Shown piece after piece: positions 8,282 through 18,624 of a stretch of DNA of 64,000 nt. The DNA comes from Oegoconia quadripuncta. Lineage: Eukaryota > Arthropoda > Insecta > Lepidoptera > Autostichidae. A program made the translations under genes and the position numbers. Numbering within the stretch: the stretch's first letter is position 1; each line of letters opens with the position of its first letter. The stretch lies in NCBI GenBank assembly GCA_949316235.1, contig OX438744.1, forward strand, positions 25,221,578 through 25,285,577. The letters run 5' to 3'. Under the pieces are notes generated by a model. That model had not been told where the DNA came from and made no database searches. It saw nothing but the letters and a program-made list of their open reading frames with translations.

Positions 8282-9577
8282 AAAAGTATCGGGAATATGT
8301 CAATAAAAAGACCCGCGTAAAAGAGGTCGTTCTAATTTTTTTACTGCATGTTGGTAGCACTGTACTGATTTAGCGCGCAAAATTTGAGCGGGATCTGTCA
8401 TTTAATTTGTTTTAAACTACACTTTTTGTTGGTCATAGTTTTGAGTCCTCGGCGATTTTTACAATGGAAAATATTGTTGAACAAAGAGTGTGCCTTAAAT
8501 TTTGTGTTTCAAATGATATTTCATGTGGTGAATCACTAAAAATGTTGCGAAATACCTACGGCGAATCGTGTATATCGAAAACAAGGGCTTATGAATGGTA
8601 TAAGGCTTTTAAAGAAGGCCGAGAAGTAGTAGTAGACTTGCCTCGTTCTGGTAGACCTTCAACCGCTACGACCAAAGAAAACATCGACAGAATCAAGAAG
8701 CTAGTGCTCGAAAATCGACGTATGAGTCTGAGAGAGTTGGCTAGTGAGGTGAACATATCTTTTAAGTCCGTCCACAACATTCTCATTGACATTTTAGGCA
8801 TGAAACGCGTCGCCGCTCGACTAGTTCCAAAAGAGCTCAATTTTGTTCAAAAAGCGCAGCGAAAGCATGTCGCTGAAGACATGGTTTCCCGAGCTTCTAC
8901 GGATCCGACCTTTATGAAACGTATAATAACTGGCGACGAGACATGGGTTTATGAGTACGACATGCAAACAAGCCAACAGTCTTCAGAATGGCGTCTCGAA
9001 AACGAGCCGAAACCCAAAAAACCGCGGCAAAGTCGCTCCAAAATCAAGGTGATGCTGACAGTTTTTTTTGACTACCGTGGTGTGGTTCACTCCGAATTCC
9101 TTCCAGAGGGAGAAACAGTGAATAAAGAATATTATTTAGGCGTCATGAAGCGTTTGCGTGAGAGTATCCGCCGAAAACGTCCAGATTTGTGGCAACACAA
9201 CTCATGGATGCTGCACCATGATAATGCACCATCACACACAGCCATTATAGTGAAAGAGTTTTTAGCGAAAAATTCAACAAAAGTTCTCGACCAAGCACCG
9301 TATTCACCTGATATGGCTCCGTCTGACTTTTTTTTATTTCCCAAGTTAAAATTACCACTTCGAGGAAAACGTTTTGAGTCGATAGAAGCCATAAAAGAAA
9401 ATTCGCTGAATGAGCTAAAGGCCATACCGCAAATAGCCTATGAAAAATGTATGGAAGACTGGGTGAAGCGGTGGAGATGTTGTATTGCAAGCGATGGGGC
9501 CTACTTTGAAGGCGATAAAATAAATTTAGATGAATAATTTGTATTTTTTGTTTTATTGACAAATTCCCGATACTTAG
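8282..9577 (+). mobile_element. Full-length mariner element, 1296 bp
   Basis: Inverted repeats of 27 bp lie at 8282-8308 and 9551-9577. They match at 24 of 27 positions (core AAGTATCGGGAAT, then TGTCAATAAAA). Each end is flanked by the dinucleotide TA (8280-8281 and 9578-9579), the expected mariner target duplication. Element length, ORF position and catalytic motif all fit the mariner family. It sits in the 3' UTR of LINE-N copy 1, so it is younger than that insertion. Confidence 0.95.
8464..9537 (+). CDS. Mariner transposase, apparently intact (357 aa)
   Basis: This enzyme would bind the inverted repeats and catalyse cut-and-paste transposition into TA sites in the nucleus. The N-terminal 110 or so residues hold two helix-turn-helix regions; the first includes TRAYEWYKAFKEG (about 40-52). 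LVPKEL at 120-125 corresponds to the WVPHEL linker motif of the family. The catalytic triad is D158 (ITGDETW), D253 (HHDNAPSH) and D288 (YSPDMAPSD), with 34 residues between the last two, i.e. DD34D. Length is close to the usual 345 or so residues. No stop or frameshift is present. The ATG at 8464 gives the complete helix-turn-helix domain and leaves a 182-bp leader after the left inverted repeat. It could be active, though the two inverted repeats differ at three positions. Confidence 0.95.
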   Translation: MENIVEQRVCLKFCVSNDISCGESLKMLRNTYGESCISKTRAYEWYKAFKEGREVVVDLPRSGRPSTATTKENIDRIKKLVLENRRMSLRELASEVNISFKSVHNILIDILGMKRVAARLVPKELNFVQKAQRKHVAEDMVSRASTDPTFMKRIITGDETWVYEYDMQTSQQSSEWRLENEPKPKKPRQSRSKIKVMLTVFFDYRGVVHSEFLPEGETVNKEYYLGVMKRLRESIRRKRPDLWQHNSWMLHHDNAPSHTAIIVKEFLAKNSTKVLDQAPYSPDMAPSDFFLFPKLKLPLRGKRFESIEAIKENSLNELKAIPQIAYEKCMEDWVKRWRCCIASDGAYFEGDKINLDE

Positions 9578-9660
9578 TACACTGAATGTAGGTATTTTTA
9601 ATTGTGTTTTATAAATTTGTTGTTTCATGTACATACTTACAAGTTAGCAACCACTTTTCA
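9578..9660 (+). mobile_element. LINE-N 3' UTR resumed after the mariner
   Basis: TGTGTTTTATAAATTTGTTG and TTTCATGTACATACTT correspond to the uninterrupted 3' UTR of the second copy (reverse complement of about 19525-19580). This shows both flanks of the mariner belong to one LINE. Confidence 0.8.
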
Positions 9661-9931
9661 GTTAATGTAGAAACTTTACAATTTAAAAAGTAAAAGCCAT
9701 TTATTGTTTTATGAAGGGCCAAACAGTCAAATCGAAAGTTTACCAAATATTTGCTACTCAAACATTACATAAGTATTTATATCGCACTCTCACTTAAGGT
9801 TTCTTATGTCGTAGTCACGATTTGTCACCTGATACATAATAGGGTCTATGGGAGGTCAACAAACTGCTTTTGAATTGGTTTTAGGGATTCGTACCCAAAT
9901 GTGTCCAAGAGGCAACGTACTATAGAGGTTA

Positions 9932-10252
9932 ACCGCCTCCGTGGCTCAATGCAAACAACATTCGGTTTACGATTCGGAGGTCGCGGGTTCGATTCCCAGC
10001 GGGGTACATGTTTAAGTATTCGGTTTGGTTGGTGGTAGGGTATTTTAAATGTCCGCCTAGTTAGCTACCACCATCTTATCTAAATCTGCCGCCAAGCAGC
10101 AATGTTAATAGCATTGTTGTATTCCGGTTGTCAGAGAGTCCCCCAAATGTGTTGGGGTTTCCGGGTCAGTACGCTTCCACCTTCGACCTCGTCTTCACTT
10201 AACATCAGGTGTGATTGAGGTCAAGTACGAATCGGTCGTGCATAAAAAAAAA
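9932..10252 (+). mobile_element. SINE-A, nearly full length
   Basis: Head with CCTCCGTGGCTCAATGCAAA, B box GGTTCGATTCC, body and A-rich tail are present. About 20 bp are missing after GTTGTCAGAG (10130-10138), where other copies read ATAAGATAGCCAG. Confidence 0.88.
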
Positions 10253-10315
10253 GGGAGGACACCATTACTAAGGCTACTTCGTCCATCTGTAAGAGAGTAA
10301 TTATTTGAAGCATAA

Positions 10316-10450
10316 CCGCCTCCGTGGCGCAATGTAAACAACATAGGTTTTACGATTCGGAGGTCGCGGGTTCAATCCCCAGCGGGGTACACGTGTAGTA
10401 GTACTCGGTTTGGTTGGTGGTAGAGCATTTTAAATGTCGCCTGGCTAGCT
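10316..10450 (+). mobile_element. SINE-A head half
   Basis: It contains the head and B box (GGTTCAATCCCCAGCGGGGT) and stops after GCCTGGCTAGCT. It lies 65 bp after the previous SINE-A in the same orientation. Confidence 0.85.
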
Positions 10451-10625
10451 TACAATTATTATTGTATCCTGTAAACAAATTAATTGTGTAAAATAAGAAA
10501 TATTCGCTGCTGTAAAGGGGCATTGTCGATTAAGTTAAGCTAGTCAGGTGCTGTAGTACACCTTCTAGACGTATAAAAGATGAATATTCCGAAATCTTAA
10601 TACTAACTTAACTTAACTAAAAATA

Positions 10626-10882
10626 TCATTAGACTTACACACAGCGCCATCTAGTTCCACAGTAAGCAACTATAGGCTTGTGTTGTGGATACCAGATGCT
10701 TGATATACTACATAAATACATTATTTTTTGTAAATAAATACTTATTATAAATGAAAACATCCATAACTCTAGTACACATATCCGTATTCATCACACAAAC
10801 ATATGCCACTAGCGGGATTCGAACCCGCAACCTTTTAGTATAGTGGTCAGAGTTGCTAACCACTACACCAAACAGGTCGTCG
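10626..10882 (-). mobile_element. SINE-B, full-length copy
   Basis: SINE-B is a tRNA-headed retroposon of about 260 bp. In plus orientation the head is GACGACCTGTTTGGTGTAGT with B box GGTTCGAATCCCGCTA. The body includes ATCAACCATCTGGTATCC and AGATGGCGCTGTGTGT, and the tail is TTTA-rich. Here it is inverted, with GCGGGATTCGAACCCGCAAC at 10814-10833. It has no coding capacity. Confidence 0.9.
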
Positions 10883-11029
10883 AATTTGCAACATTTCAGG
10901 ATAGCTTAGCGGCACCTGCTCACAGACTGCTCGCTTGATTCTTTCGCGTTGTGGGTATTCAATTTGATTATTTTAAGCCTATATTTGACAATTATATTGC
11001 ATTTTTTTTTCAAAATTTTGTTTTACTAC

Positions 11030-11155
11030 TTTGCCGGCGTGATTAATATGGATAACCATACAGCTTTCTAGTATTAAGAAACTCTAAGATAAGCCGCGGA
11101 CAGACGGCCAAGACGAACTACAAGGGTTCCTTGTTCACTACGGAACCCCAAAAAG
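11030..11155 (+). repeat. Repeat T copy
   Basis: GTGATTAATATGGATA, ACAGCTTTCTAGTA and AGGGTTCCTTGTTCACTACG recur at 47870-47955 and 48483-48520, and inverted at 34450-34565. It is a dispersed repeat ending in a GGTTCC/GGAACC word. Confidence 0.6.
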
Positions 11156-11667
11156 AGGCCAACGTACTTGCTTGTTTATGTGGCACACCGGATTTAGGAT
11201 AGTGGCGGCCAAATTCCGAAATCAACTGTTGCAAGAATTAAAAGCTAAGCACAAATTGATTATCACTCGCATGCAATCTTCCGCTGTTCCCGAGATTCGG
11301 GCTTCAATTAACACATGCACACGGAGCACGCACACAGCCGCGCGCGGTATCATTTGCATGTTTCACGTGTGAACATGTGTCTTATGCAATACTCTGATTG
11401 GCTGAATGGCAAATGGTAACCGCGGCTTAACTCCAAACTTTCTTCATCAGTTCCTGTTAGTGTTAATTGCATGTGATTTTGCAATTTTATCGTATTCACT
11501 ATTACAACAGCCTTTAACGTAGTGTATCAAAAGCAGTAACGCGACTTTGCATCTTGGAGAACTGATGGAGAAACACTTCAATATTTACCCGACTGCAGGA
11601 CTATTTTTCGGATATATGTATGAATGTTCTATGTTATCGCCTGTAGCATAAAGGTCTTGACCGATTT
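11156..11667. other. Unassigned stretch
   Basis: A 66-aa ORF (11172-11372) has no recognised motif. Positions 11320-11350 are GC-rich with alternating CG/CA (CACGCACACAGCCGCGCGCG). Nothing else is seen. Confidence 0.4.
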
Positions 11668-12205
11668 TAAAATGCAAGGTGTTATTAGATTCGTCTTGGT
11701 GTGTGTGTCATATGATATAGTAGGTCCTTACCTATGAAATTGGCGTTTTGTATGAAGAATTTCATTAAGATTGTTTTATCCATACAAACATGTTTGATTT
11801 AATTTTGGGAACGGCAAATCCAAATTTAGCTAAACTTTGTGTGTATTATGGGATAACATTAAGTTAAGTATAGGCAGCGTTAATTTTTAAAAGTAACCAC
11901 TTTATAAAAGTTTCAGCGAATCTAGAAATGATTATGGGAAGCGCATGAAAAGAGCTCTGTTCAAATTTTTTTTATTATGTGATTTAGCCCAGAAAAATTA
12001 AAAATATTTCATGTGTAACCTTGAAATAATATTGCATTTTCCAAATAAAAAACAAATTTTGATATAGCTTTGAAAATCGCAGGTATTGGTACATATGATT
12101 AACGAAGAAAAAAAACTCCAATTTCATAGGTAAAGACCCAATATTTTGTAGTAAAAAACCCAACATGGCGTCCGCAAAATATACTGTCGGTTTTATCGTT
12201 TTGAA
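11668..12205 (-). repeat. Repeat E copy, split by MITE-M
   Basis: The left piece (11668-11719, ATTAGATTCGTCTTGGTGTG) and right piece (12148-12205, AACATGGCGTCCGCAAA) are neighbouring parts of repeat E in minus orientation. The intact copy at 42980-43090 has no insertion here. Confidence 0.75.
11720..12146 (+). mobile_element. MITE-M copy 3, full length
   Basis: Both inverted ends are present: GGTCCTTACCTATGAAATTG at the start and CAATTTCATAGGTAAAGACC at the end. TA lies at both junctions with repeat E. There is no internal coding capacity, so movement must have depended on a transposase supplied elsewhere. Confidence 0.88.
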
Positions 12206-12374
12206 ATATTTAAATAATTATTAACTACCTAAAAAGACAACTCTCTCCCAAAATAATCTATGTTCTTTTATTTTTGACTGCTGTTTTGTAATTTACCGAT
12301 ATGAAAATCGGAAATGAAAATGAAATAATACCTCAAAAAATGGGAAAAATTGGTCTTGTAATAAAAGGTTAACA

Positions 12375-12742
12375 GAGAAAGAGAGAAGATAGTGAAGAAG
12401 ACAGAGAGACGAGATTGAAGAAGAGAGAGAAGAGAGAGAAGAAAGATAGAAGAGAGAGGGAAGATATTGAAGAAGAGAGAGAAGAGGTTGAAGAAGAGAG
12501 AGATGAGAGAGAAGAAAGAGAGAAGAGAGAGAAGAGAGAGAAGAAAGAGAGAAGAGTTTGAAGAAGAGAGAGAAGATATTGAAGAAGAGAAAGAAGAGAG
12601 AGAAGAAAGAGAGAAGAGAGAGAGAAGAGGTTGAAGAAGAGAGAGAAGAGATTGAAGAAGAGAGAGAAGAGATTGAAGATGATAGAGAAGAGAGAGATGA
12701 AAGAGAGAAGAGATTGAAGAAGGGAGAGAAGAGAGAGAGAAT
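12375..12742 (+). repeat. Polypurine GA-rich tract of about 370 bp
   Basis: The plus strand is almost only A and G, built from GAAGAGAGAGAAGA-type words with an 18-bp-like unit TTGAAGAAGAGAGAGAAG recurring irregularly. Such mirror-rich polypurine runs can form triplex structures. The Ser/Leu-rich minus ORF and the Glu/Arg-rich plus ORF over it are low-complexity shadows. Confidence 0.92.
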
Positions 12743-13330
12743 TAAATTTATCACTACCAAACTTTATATTTTTAATCCATACACTTATTTTTTCATATAA
12801 TAATCTTCAGTGAGACAGCTGATTCATATCGAATTTCGACGAGAATTCATACAAATAGGTATGCTTCCAAAGCAAACTGCATTCGCCGCGATATCCATGT
12901 ATGTATGCTTCTTACTCTGGACAGTGCGAATGAGCACGTTCTAACGGATATCGTTTATTAAATCTTGATATACTGCTTGTTAACTCAGTAATGTGATACC
13001 TATAGTGTTAGATATCTAATCACAGTTATTAACACTAGTAAAAATACCGCCGTATGCCTGTCAGAAACGGAAACCTTATTATCGAGCTGTCCGTCTGTGA
13101 AACAAATCGACCGATAATTGCTGCAACCATGTGAGCATTATCCGTCAAATGGTTGTCATAAATACATACGCCACGACCTTAATCCCAAATGGGGTGGTCA
13201 GATTTATCCCAAACATTACCATTTGGATGTTCCAAGGTTCACCGTTCCAAATACACTGAGGCAAATGGTTATCTTGTTGTTAAACCATAGGTATAAAAGA
13301 TATAGTTTTAAGACATTTCGGTGAGTGTGC
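12743..13330. other. Unassigned stretch
   Basis: GGGGTGGTCAGATTTATCCC AAACATTACC at 13192-13221 resembles the W repeat at 41515-41540. Otherwise nothing is recognised. Confidence 0.4.
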
Positions 13331-13334
13331 GTTG

Positions 13335-13640
13335 GAATTCCATAATCTAATTCCACCATCGCCATTTTATCTTCGGACTACAGGCGTGGGGAGGGATTCC
13401 ACCCGTATGTAGATAACATACAAACATTGGCACTAAGCGGTTCGGCTCTTAGTTCATAATGCGATCAGCCAAGTCATGGCACTCCCTTCCGGCGTCAATC
13501 TTTGCTGAATCCTACAACATTAGGATTTTCAAGAGCAGGGTAAATAGGCATCTACTGAGATCGCGTACTTCATCTTCGTTCACATCGTCACTTTCCATCA
13601 GGTGAGATTATGGTCAAACGCATATCCTGTTAATCAGTAT
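13335..13640 (+). repeat. Repeat Q copy 1
   Basis: It contains CACCATCGCCATTTTATCTT, TACTGAGATCGCGTACTTCA and CATCGTCACTTTCCATCAGG. It matches 16660-16785 joined to 17516-17640, and the 3' half matches 40395-40566. The last 60 bp resemble the SINE-A 3' end. It may be a SINE or LINE end. Confidence 0.65.
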
Positions 13641-14524
13641 GCTACCAAAAATAATTCTTGGAAATGAAAAACAATATTTTGAAAAAAACAATTTGTGGTA
13701 CAGATACACATACAACTCTATTATAAGTTGTAACAGTTGTACTTAATTTTTGTTGTTACTTTTATTACTGTGAAATAAGGCTACATTTTATAAGAATAAC
13801 ACTAAGCAGAATGATTGTTGCGTTGAATATTTTTGATGCAAATAAACGCTTTAATAACAATGTGAATAACCCCTATCATTTCGCTTATAACCCTTTTGCC
13901 ATAGGTACATTTACTTTAGTAATGTCAATAGTTTCAAGACAAATTGAATTTCGTTTTGTAAATGGTATGTTAACAAAAACATGTCTTTTAAATGGCATAC
14001 AATATGATCGCGTTATTATCTTGTTGATAGTTTTTCATAGGCACAGTAGAGGGATTACACTGTAGACGACGTATTCTGCAAAAAAGCTTAAAAACTAACT
14101 TAAACTAATAATTATATACAAACTTACCTATACCTAAAGAAAAGTTGTATTTAAAAATGTACTTACCTATTTACCGTTTGCGAGAGGGTGGTACTTCCCC
14201 GGTCGAGCCGGCCCATTCATGCTGCAAGCTAATAGCTTACAGCGTGGCTCTACCACTACAAAACCTATATCTAACCTGTATCTACCGTATATGGAGTACC
14301 TACCCAATAAATAAGATTGTGTGTGTGAAGGGATGTACGTACTCACCTGTCTATGTGTGCTAAAACTAACTTGCTAGTTTAAAGTTAACCAGTCGCCACA
14401 ACACCGCGGACAGACGCGCATACATTCCATCGCGTTTTAAAATTTCTCGTTTTACTTCCATTCTACGACCTACTCACTCTCCACTAGTCAGACTCGTGTT
14501 CTATCCTCTACACTACACTATCAA
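13641..14524. other. Unassigned stretch
   Basis: ORFs 13811-14065 (84 aa) and 14145-14363 (72 aa) show no recognised domain and no paralogue in the window. No splice context or RNA gene is recognised. Confidence 0.35.
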
Positions 14525-14735
14525 CACAATTTACAATACAATACAAATACACTTTATTGCACAACAGACAAGAAAATACAGTTTCAGAAAAGTGGTAAGA
14601 ATAGAATGTACAATTTGGCGACCTTATCACTAAAAGCGATCTCTTCCAGGCAGCCTTTGGGTATAAGGACAGTACATTTGAAATAGGTAGGTTGGGCGGT
14701 ATTAAATAGGGATGCAGATACAAACTACCTGAATA
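14525..14735 (-). mobile_element. Family F retroposon, longest copy
   Basis: Reading the minus strand it contains AAGGCTGCCTGGAAGAGATC, GATAAGGTCGCCAAATTGTA, the AATAAAGTGTATTTGTATTG end and a short TATTG tail. It is the best copy for defining the family. Confidence 0.7.
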
Positions 14736-15620
14736 AATTTCATATATTTAAATACACATACATACATACATAGAGACATAACATCTATAAAATAGCAACA
14801 AAATACAAACGTAAATATATAGGTGTACTAAATAAATATTTATTGATATATAAAATAATAATAATAAGCGACAACAGGATTGTGCTAAGGTATAGAGAGA
14901 AGATAAGAAGAGAACACAGAATTTAAGGTTGTATGTTGTAAAATAATGTCACAAAAACAATTCTTGTAAAATCTAGTAAGTTAATCGAATGTGTTGCGAG
15001 TTTCACTAAAAAAAACTCAAAAGAAAACCAAGGAAGTGGGTCTCCATCGCCAAATATAATTACATATGACATGCGACTGTGATTAATTACAAATTCGCAA
15101 CTGTACAATTGATTTAATACACTATACGTACAAACTGATACTAGATGTGTCGGTATCTAAGAGCATAATATGGGGATCACATTGTCCGCGGCTTCACATG
15201 TTTCTGTGTTTTTGTCTTCTCTTATTGTGTCTTGGCTTATCTTAGCCGATATCCATCTAGTATAGACTCTCTCTCTGCCTAATTTGTGAACGGTTCCGAG
15301 ATTTAATAATGAAAAGATAACAAGCATATTTTATCTTACGTAAGCTATGCTCCTCTCCAGGTTCCAGGAAACCTCTCTACCGATTTTCAACGCGGTCGTT
15401 CATGAAATGAACCGAAAATGTTTAATGCCAATTGTGTAACAAGCATCAAAACAACATGACTTCTAATAAGATGCAGGCACGAAAATGACTCGTTAAAACA
15501 GATTAATAAAATCCATTGTATAGAGGACACCACACAATCAATATAACTTACACGTGTACACATTTCTGATTCCCATACTATTTATAGATGTTCAGACGTT
15601 TAATAATGAAAAGGTAATAG
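14736..15620. other. Unassigned stretch with a dispersed word
   Basis: ACAGGATTGTGCTAAGGTAT at 14874-14893 is the inverse of a word at 23643-23665 and 51830-51848. It therefore belongs to a dispersed repeat near family F. Positions 15345-15410 (CTCCAGGTTCCAGGAAACCT) resemble repeat J at 42640-42680. Confidence 0.45.
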
Positions 15621-15651
15621 ACAGAGCTACTTTCGCACTAATAATATTGGC

Positions 15652-15861
15652 GTGGATGAACTACGACACACTCTCACAAAAACTAAACCGAAGAAAAAAC
15701 ATTTTGCACTCGTCGGCATCAAGTTCACGGCCACTCCAACACTCAGATCTGTAGGTGTCCAAAATAATGAGCTACTATTAGAAAAGAGTGGTTCCGTCAC
15801 AGATATTCCAATATCTCCGAACTCATTAGACCATGCCCTCGGGTGGTTCGGAGCAGAATAG
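15652..15861 (+). CDS. Unrecognised 69-aa ORF
   Basis: The translation is mixed in composition, basic at the N-terminus (TKTKPKKKH) and ends LDHALGWFGAE. A longer minus ORF overlaps it. There is no signal peptide, membrane segment or known motif. It may be a relic of a mobile element; no function is proposed. Confidence 0.15.
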   Translation: MDELRHTLTKTKPKKKHFALVGIKFTATPTLRSVGVQNNELLLEKSGSVTDIPISPNSLDHALGWFGAE

Positions 15862-15959
15862 AAAGCTGAGGTACATTCGGAGCCCCGGGCTGATGCTGTT
15901 ATAGTTTCTAATAACTCCAACCTTCCGCATGTGGGGAGCACAAAGGTTCAAGCGGCTAT

Positions 15960-16655
15960 AATTTATCTCGAGTGTTGAGTGAGGGTCATGTTTAGACTGT
16001 TACTGTTGCGTTTAATCTTGTAGGTGGTCAAGTGATAAGTAATCTAAGTCAAGTTCTTATAGCAATAAAACAATATAACGACACACGGCCTGCTACATTT
16101 AAGAAAGATTATTCTAAGACAGAAATACTTTGAATACATTATGAAATTCCTCACCTATAATTGGGGATTCATAGAACTAAAGCCAACGTATTCGAATTAG
16201 GAATGTGAAGTAGTAGTAAGTGTATCATACAACCCGTAGTACCGACAAACGTGGGGAAGAAAAGTTTCCAAATGGCGAATTTGTGTTCATTCTGCTTATT
16301 GAAGGAATACCATCCACAGTATTGAAAAATACTCGCCTAGACGATTCAATTAGAAAACTGCCGAAGGTATAACTTGAATGAACAAGATAGTTGGACGACT
16401 CCTCTTGTGGACGACCACGAGGAAGGAATATAAACGGTATTGAGGACGACGGTGATCATTTTAAACTAAAACAATAAGTATGGTGAATGTGCCAACTTTA
16501 CATCTAGCTGCTCTCGACTGGGAGCGACACGTCAACTGTAAGATTATTATGTGTGTAAACATAGATGCAAATAAATACTTATCTATCTATCATAAAGTTC
16601 GTAGATGACGATTCAATGGTTTCTACTAAATTCCTGAATCTTATAGCTATATGTT
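15960..16655. other. Unassigned stretch
   Basis: CTTATCTATCTATCATAAAG at 16578-16597 looks like a tetranucleotide retroposon tail. No gene is recognised. Confidence 0.4.
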
Positions 16656-16798
16656 ACGGTGACTGTGCGTCACCATCGCCTTTCCAGTTTCGGACCACTA
16701 GAGTCCAGACGCGGGGAGGGGTTTCTACTCGTTTACACACATCGCACTAAACATTTTGTCCTTTCTACTATAATATTGATTACTAAGGTATGGAACCT

Positions 16799-17502
16799 TT
16801 TTTTTTTTTTCGCGGGGAAATGCTTTACGCGTACCGCTCGCCTGGGGGACGGCGAGACGGTTATGTGGGACTCCCCTCCCAAACGGGAGGGATACCCACT
16901 AAAACCCCGCGGCGACCTTCTTCGGCAGTAGGGAGGACCTGGGAACGCATAGGCGGCTCCAGGTCCCCCCCCGCCCCGCCCCCTCTCACAAGGCGAGGCT
17001 CATTCCCGGAGGGCGTCTAGCGCACCCTCCGTAGGGGCGCTGTCGTGCATCACACCGCGATCAGCGAGCGGTATGAGGCGCGACAGGGCCCGATGCGACG
17101 ACACCCCTCCGGTCGCTCCGGGGGGTGTCATCCTCTCCCGGGCCGCGTCCGACGACTACATCGCCCCGAGATGTAGCCGCCCGCGACCCTCAGGCGACGT
17201 GTAGGGGGCTAGCGAGCGTTGCCGCCCCCCGACGTCACCTCCTGCGAGCGGGATCGGCCCTCTCCCGATCCCGCTCTGCGGCCTCCTTCTGGAGCATGAC
17301 TGCCTCGTAAAAGGAGGCCGCTGCCCTCCAACCCTCCTCACTCGCCAGCATAGCCGCGACTAATGCTGACGGGGACAGATCTCGTCCGATCCGGTCGACC
17401 AGGTCTCTACGCTCGGACTGCCACGCCGGGCAGTCCTCCAGCGTGTGCTGGGCGGAGTCCTGGTCGGACGCGCAGTGGTGGCATTGTGCCGTCTCCTCCC
17501 GT
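16799..17502 (-). mobile_element. R1-clade LINE, 5'-truncated, 704 bp
   Basis: It is flanked by a perfect 13-bp duplication AGGTATGGAACCT (16786-16798 and 17503-17515). It ends in a run of T on the plus strand (poly-A of the minus-strand element) starting at 16799. It is much more GC-rich than its surroundings. The 5' end carries the last part of ORF2 with a CX2CX8HX4C zinc knuckle; the rest is 3' UTR. The intact duplication argues for a fairly recent target-primed insertion. Confidence 0.88.
17235..17501 (-). pseudogene. R1-clade ORF2 C-terminus with zinc knuckle
   Basis: It begins REETAQCHHC. Cysteines and histidine at the CX2CX8HX4C spacing are followed by PAWQSERRDLV and a basic tail (ERDRERADPARRR), as in R1/TRAS-type LINEs. 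An open frame continues upstream to 17654. Residues before REETA come from repeat Q and the target duplication, so the apparent 139-aa protein is a chance fusion. The reverse transcriptase proper is missing. Confidence 0.85.
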
Positions 17503-17640
17503 AGGTATGGAACCTGCCGGCGGTGTTCCCCTAATGTTATATCTTGGGATCTTAAGACATTTACTGGGATCGCGTGTTGCATTTTCGGCCACATCGTCAC
17601 TTTCACCAGGTGTGATTGTGGTAAAACAAGATTCTGCTGA

Positions 17641-18620
17641 CCGACGCAAAACATTCATCTTTAGAGGTGTATCGTATAGATACAAAGAGTAAATGAGATG
17701 CACTGGAATTTAGCTATATCACTATATTGATTAATTCGCTTCAATTAAGTACAGAGCTCAGTATATTGAAAGTATGCAATGGCGGACAGTGTATAGCGAG
17801 TGGGGTGTACCTACCGGCCAATACAAGAGTCATACGTCATGCGTGAGGAAGTATAATTGGATGTGTGAATGTGTGTGTGCCCAACAGAAGCACTAGCGTA
17901 GACAAGAGGGATTTGTATTAAAGTCCTTAGGTATTCTTTGTAATTGATAATAAATATATATGCCAGTAAAGGAAACCAGTAAATGATAGGTACGTAGGTG
18001 TAAGTAGCTGCGGCACGTCGTTATGTTGGTCAGCAGTTGACCACACTTGGACCGCAAACGCCCGATATTTCCTTTCACTGCCGCCGATAATAACTGACCA
18101 CTTTGCTTACATACCGAATATTGTTACACACACGAACAAGTTTAAAGGGGACCGTTGATATTTATTACGGACGTAATTTTAAGGGTTATTAACTCGTATG
18201 GAAATAAAACTTCATGCCGTTAAGCAACAAGTGTTGTCCAACCAGATATTTCTTCAATACATACATTACAAATATAATAAATACTAATCTCTACGAGTAT
18301 ATGTGCATGTACAGAGGTATTACCCCCCTCCACGCTCCTCCCACTACAACTCCTGTAAGCCAGGATCAACAGTGGTACTCTGCACGGCGCCTACTGAAGG
18401 TAGACGGTGCCTTACGTGTCTCTATTGCTACTTTGCTACTAATTAAAGAAGAGTTAAAGGTGTGAAGTAGGAAAGAAGTTTCCCACCCTCCCCCCCTCGG
18501 CAAATGGGAGTGTTGCCAAATGAATTCAAAATCAGCACTAAAGCTTAACCTATGGGGAAGGGGTTCAAGTTATGTTTGACACCCTGTTTTGATACACCAC
18601 GGACAGCGCCACAACGCATT
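17641..18620. other. Unassigned stretch
   Basis: ORF 18214-18465 (83 aa) is unrecognised. Positions 18320-18350 (CCCCCCTCCACGCTCCTCCC) and 18480-18500 are C-rich. No RNA gene or known repeat is seen. Confidence 0.35.
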
Positions 18621-18624
18621 GAGT

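Larger units (their letters stand above)
16660..17640 (+). repeat. Repeat Q copy 2, split by an R1-clade LINE
   Basis: Left part 16660-16785 (CACCATCGCCTTTCCAG region) and right part 17516-17640 (TTTACTGGGATCGCGTGTTG, CATCGTCACTTTCACCAGG) are contiguous in copy 1 at 13335-13640. The break coincides with the target-site duplication of the LINE. Confidence 0.65.

Noticed and set aside
9245..9634. 129-aa minus ORF overlapping the mariner transposase
   Set aside because: It is antisense to the conserved catalytic region of the transposase and runs through the inverted repeat; a shadow ORF.
12293..12800. Ser/Leu-rich minus ORF (155 aa) and Glu/Arg-rich plus ORF (80 aa)
   Set aside because: Both are readings of the GA-rich tract; low complexity explains the open frames.
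17235..17654. 139-aa minus ORF as a single protein
   Set aside because: The target-site duplication at 17503-17515 shows that the first 50 or so residues come from the flanking repeat and the rest from the R1-clade LINE.
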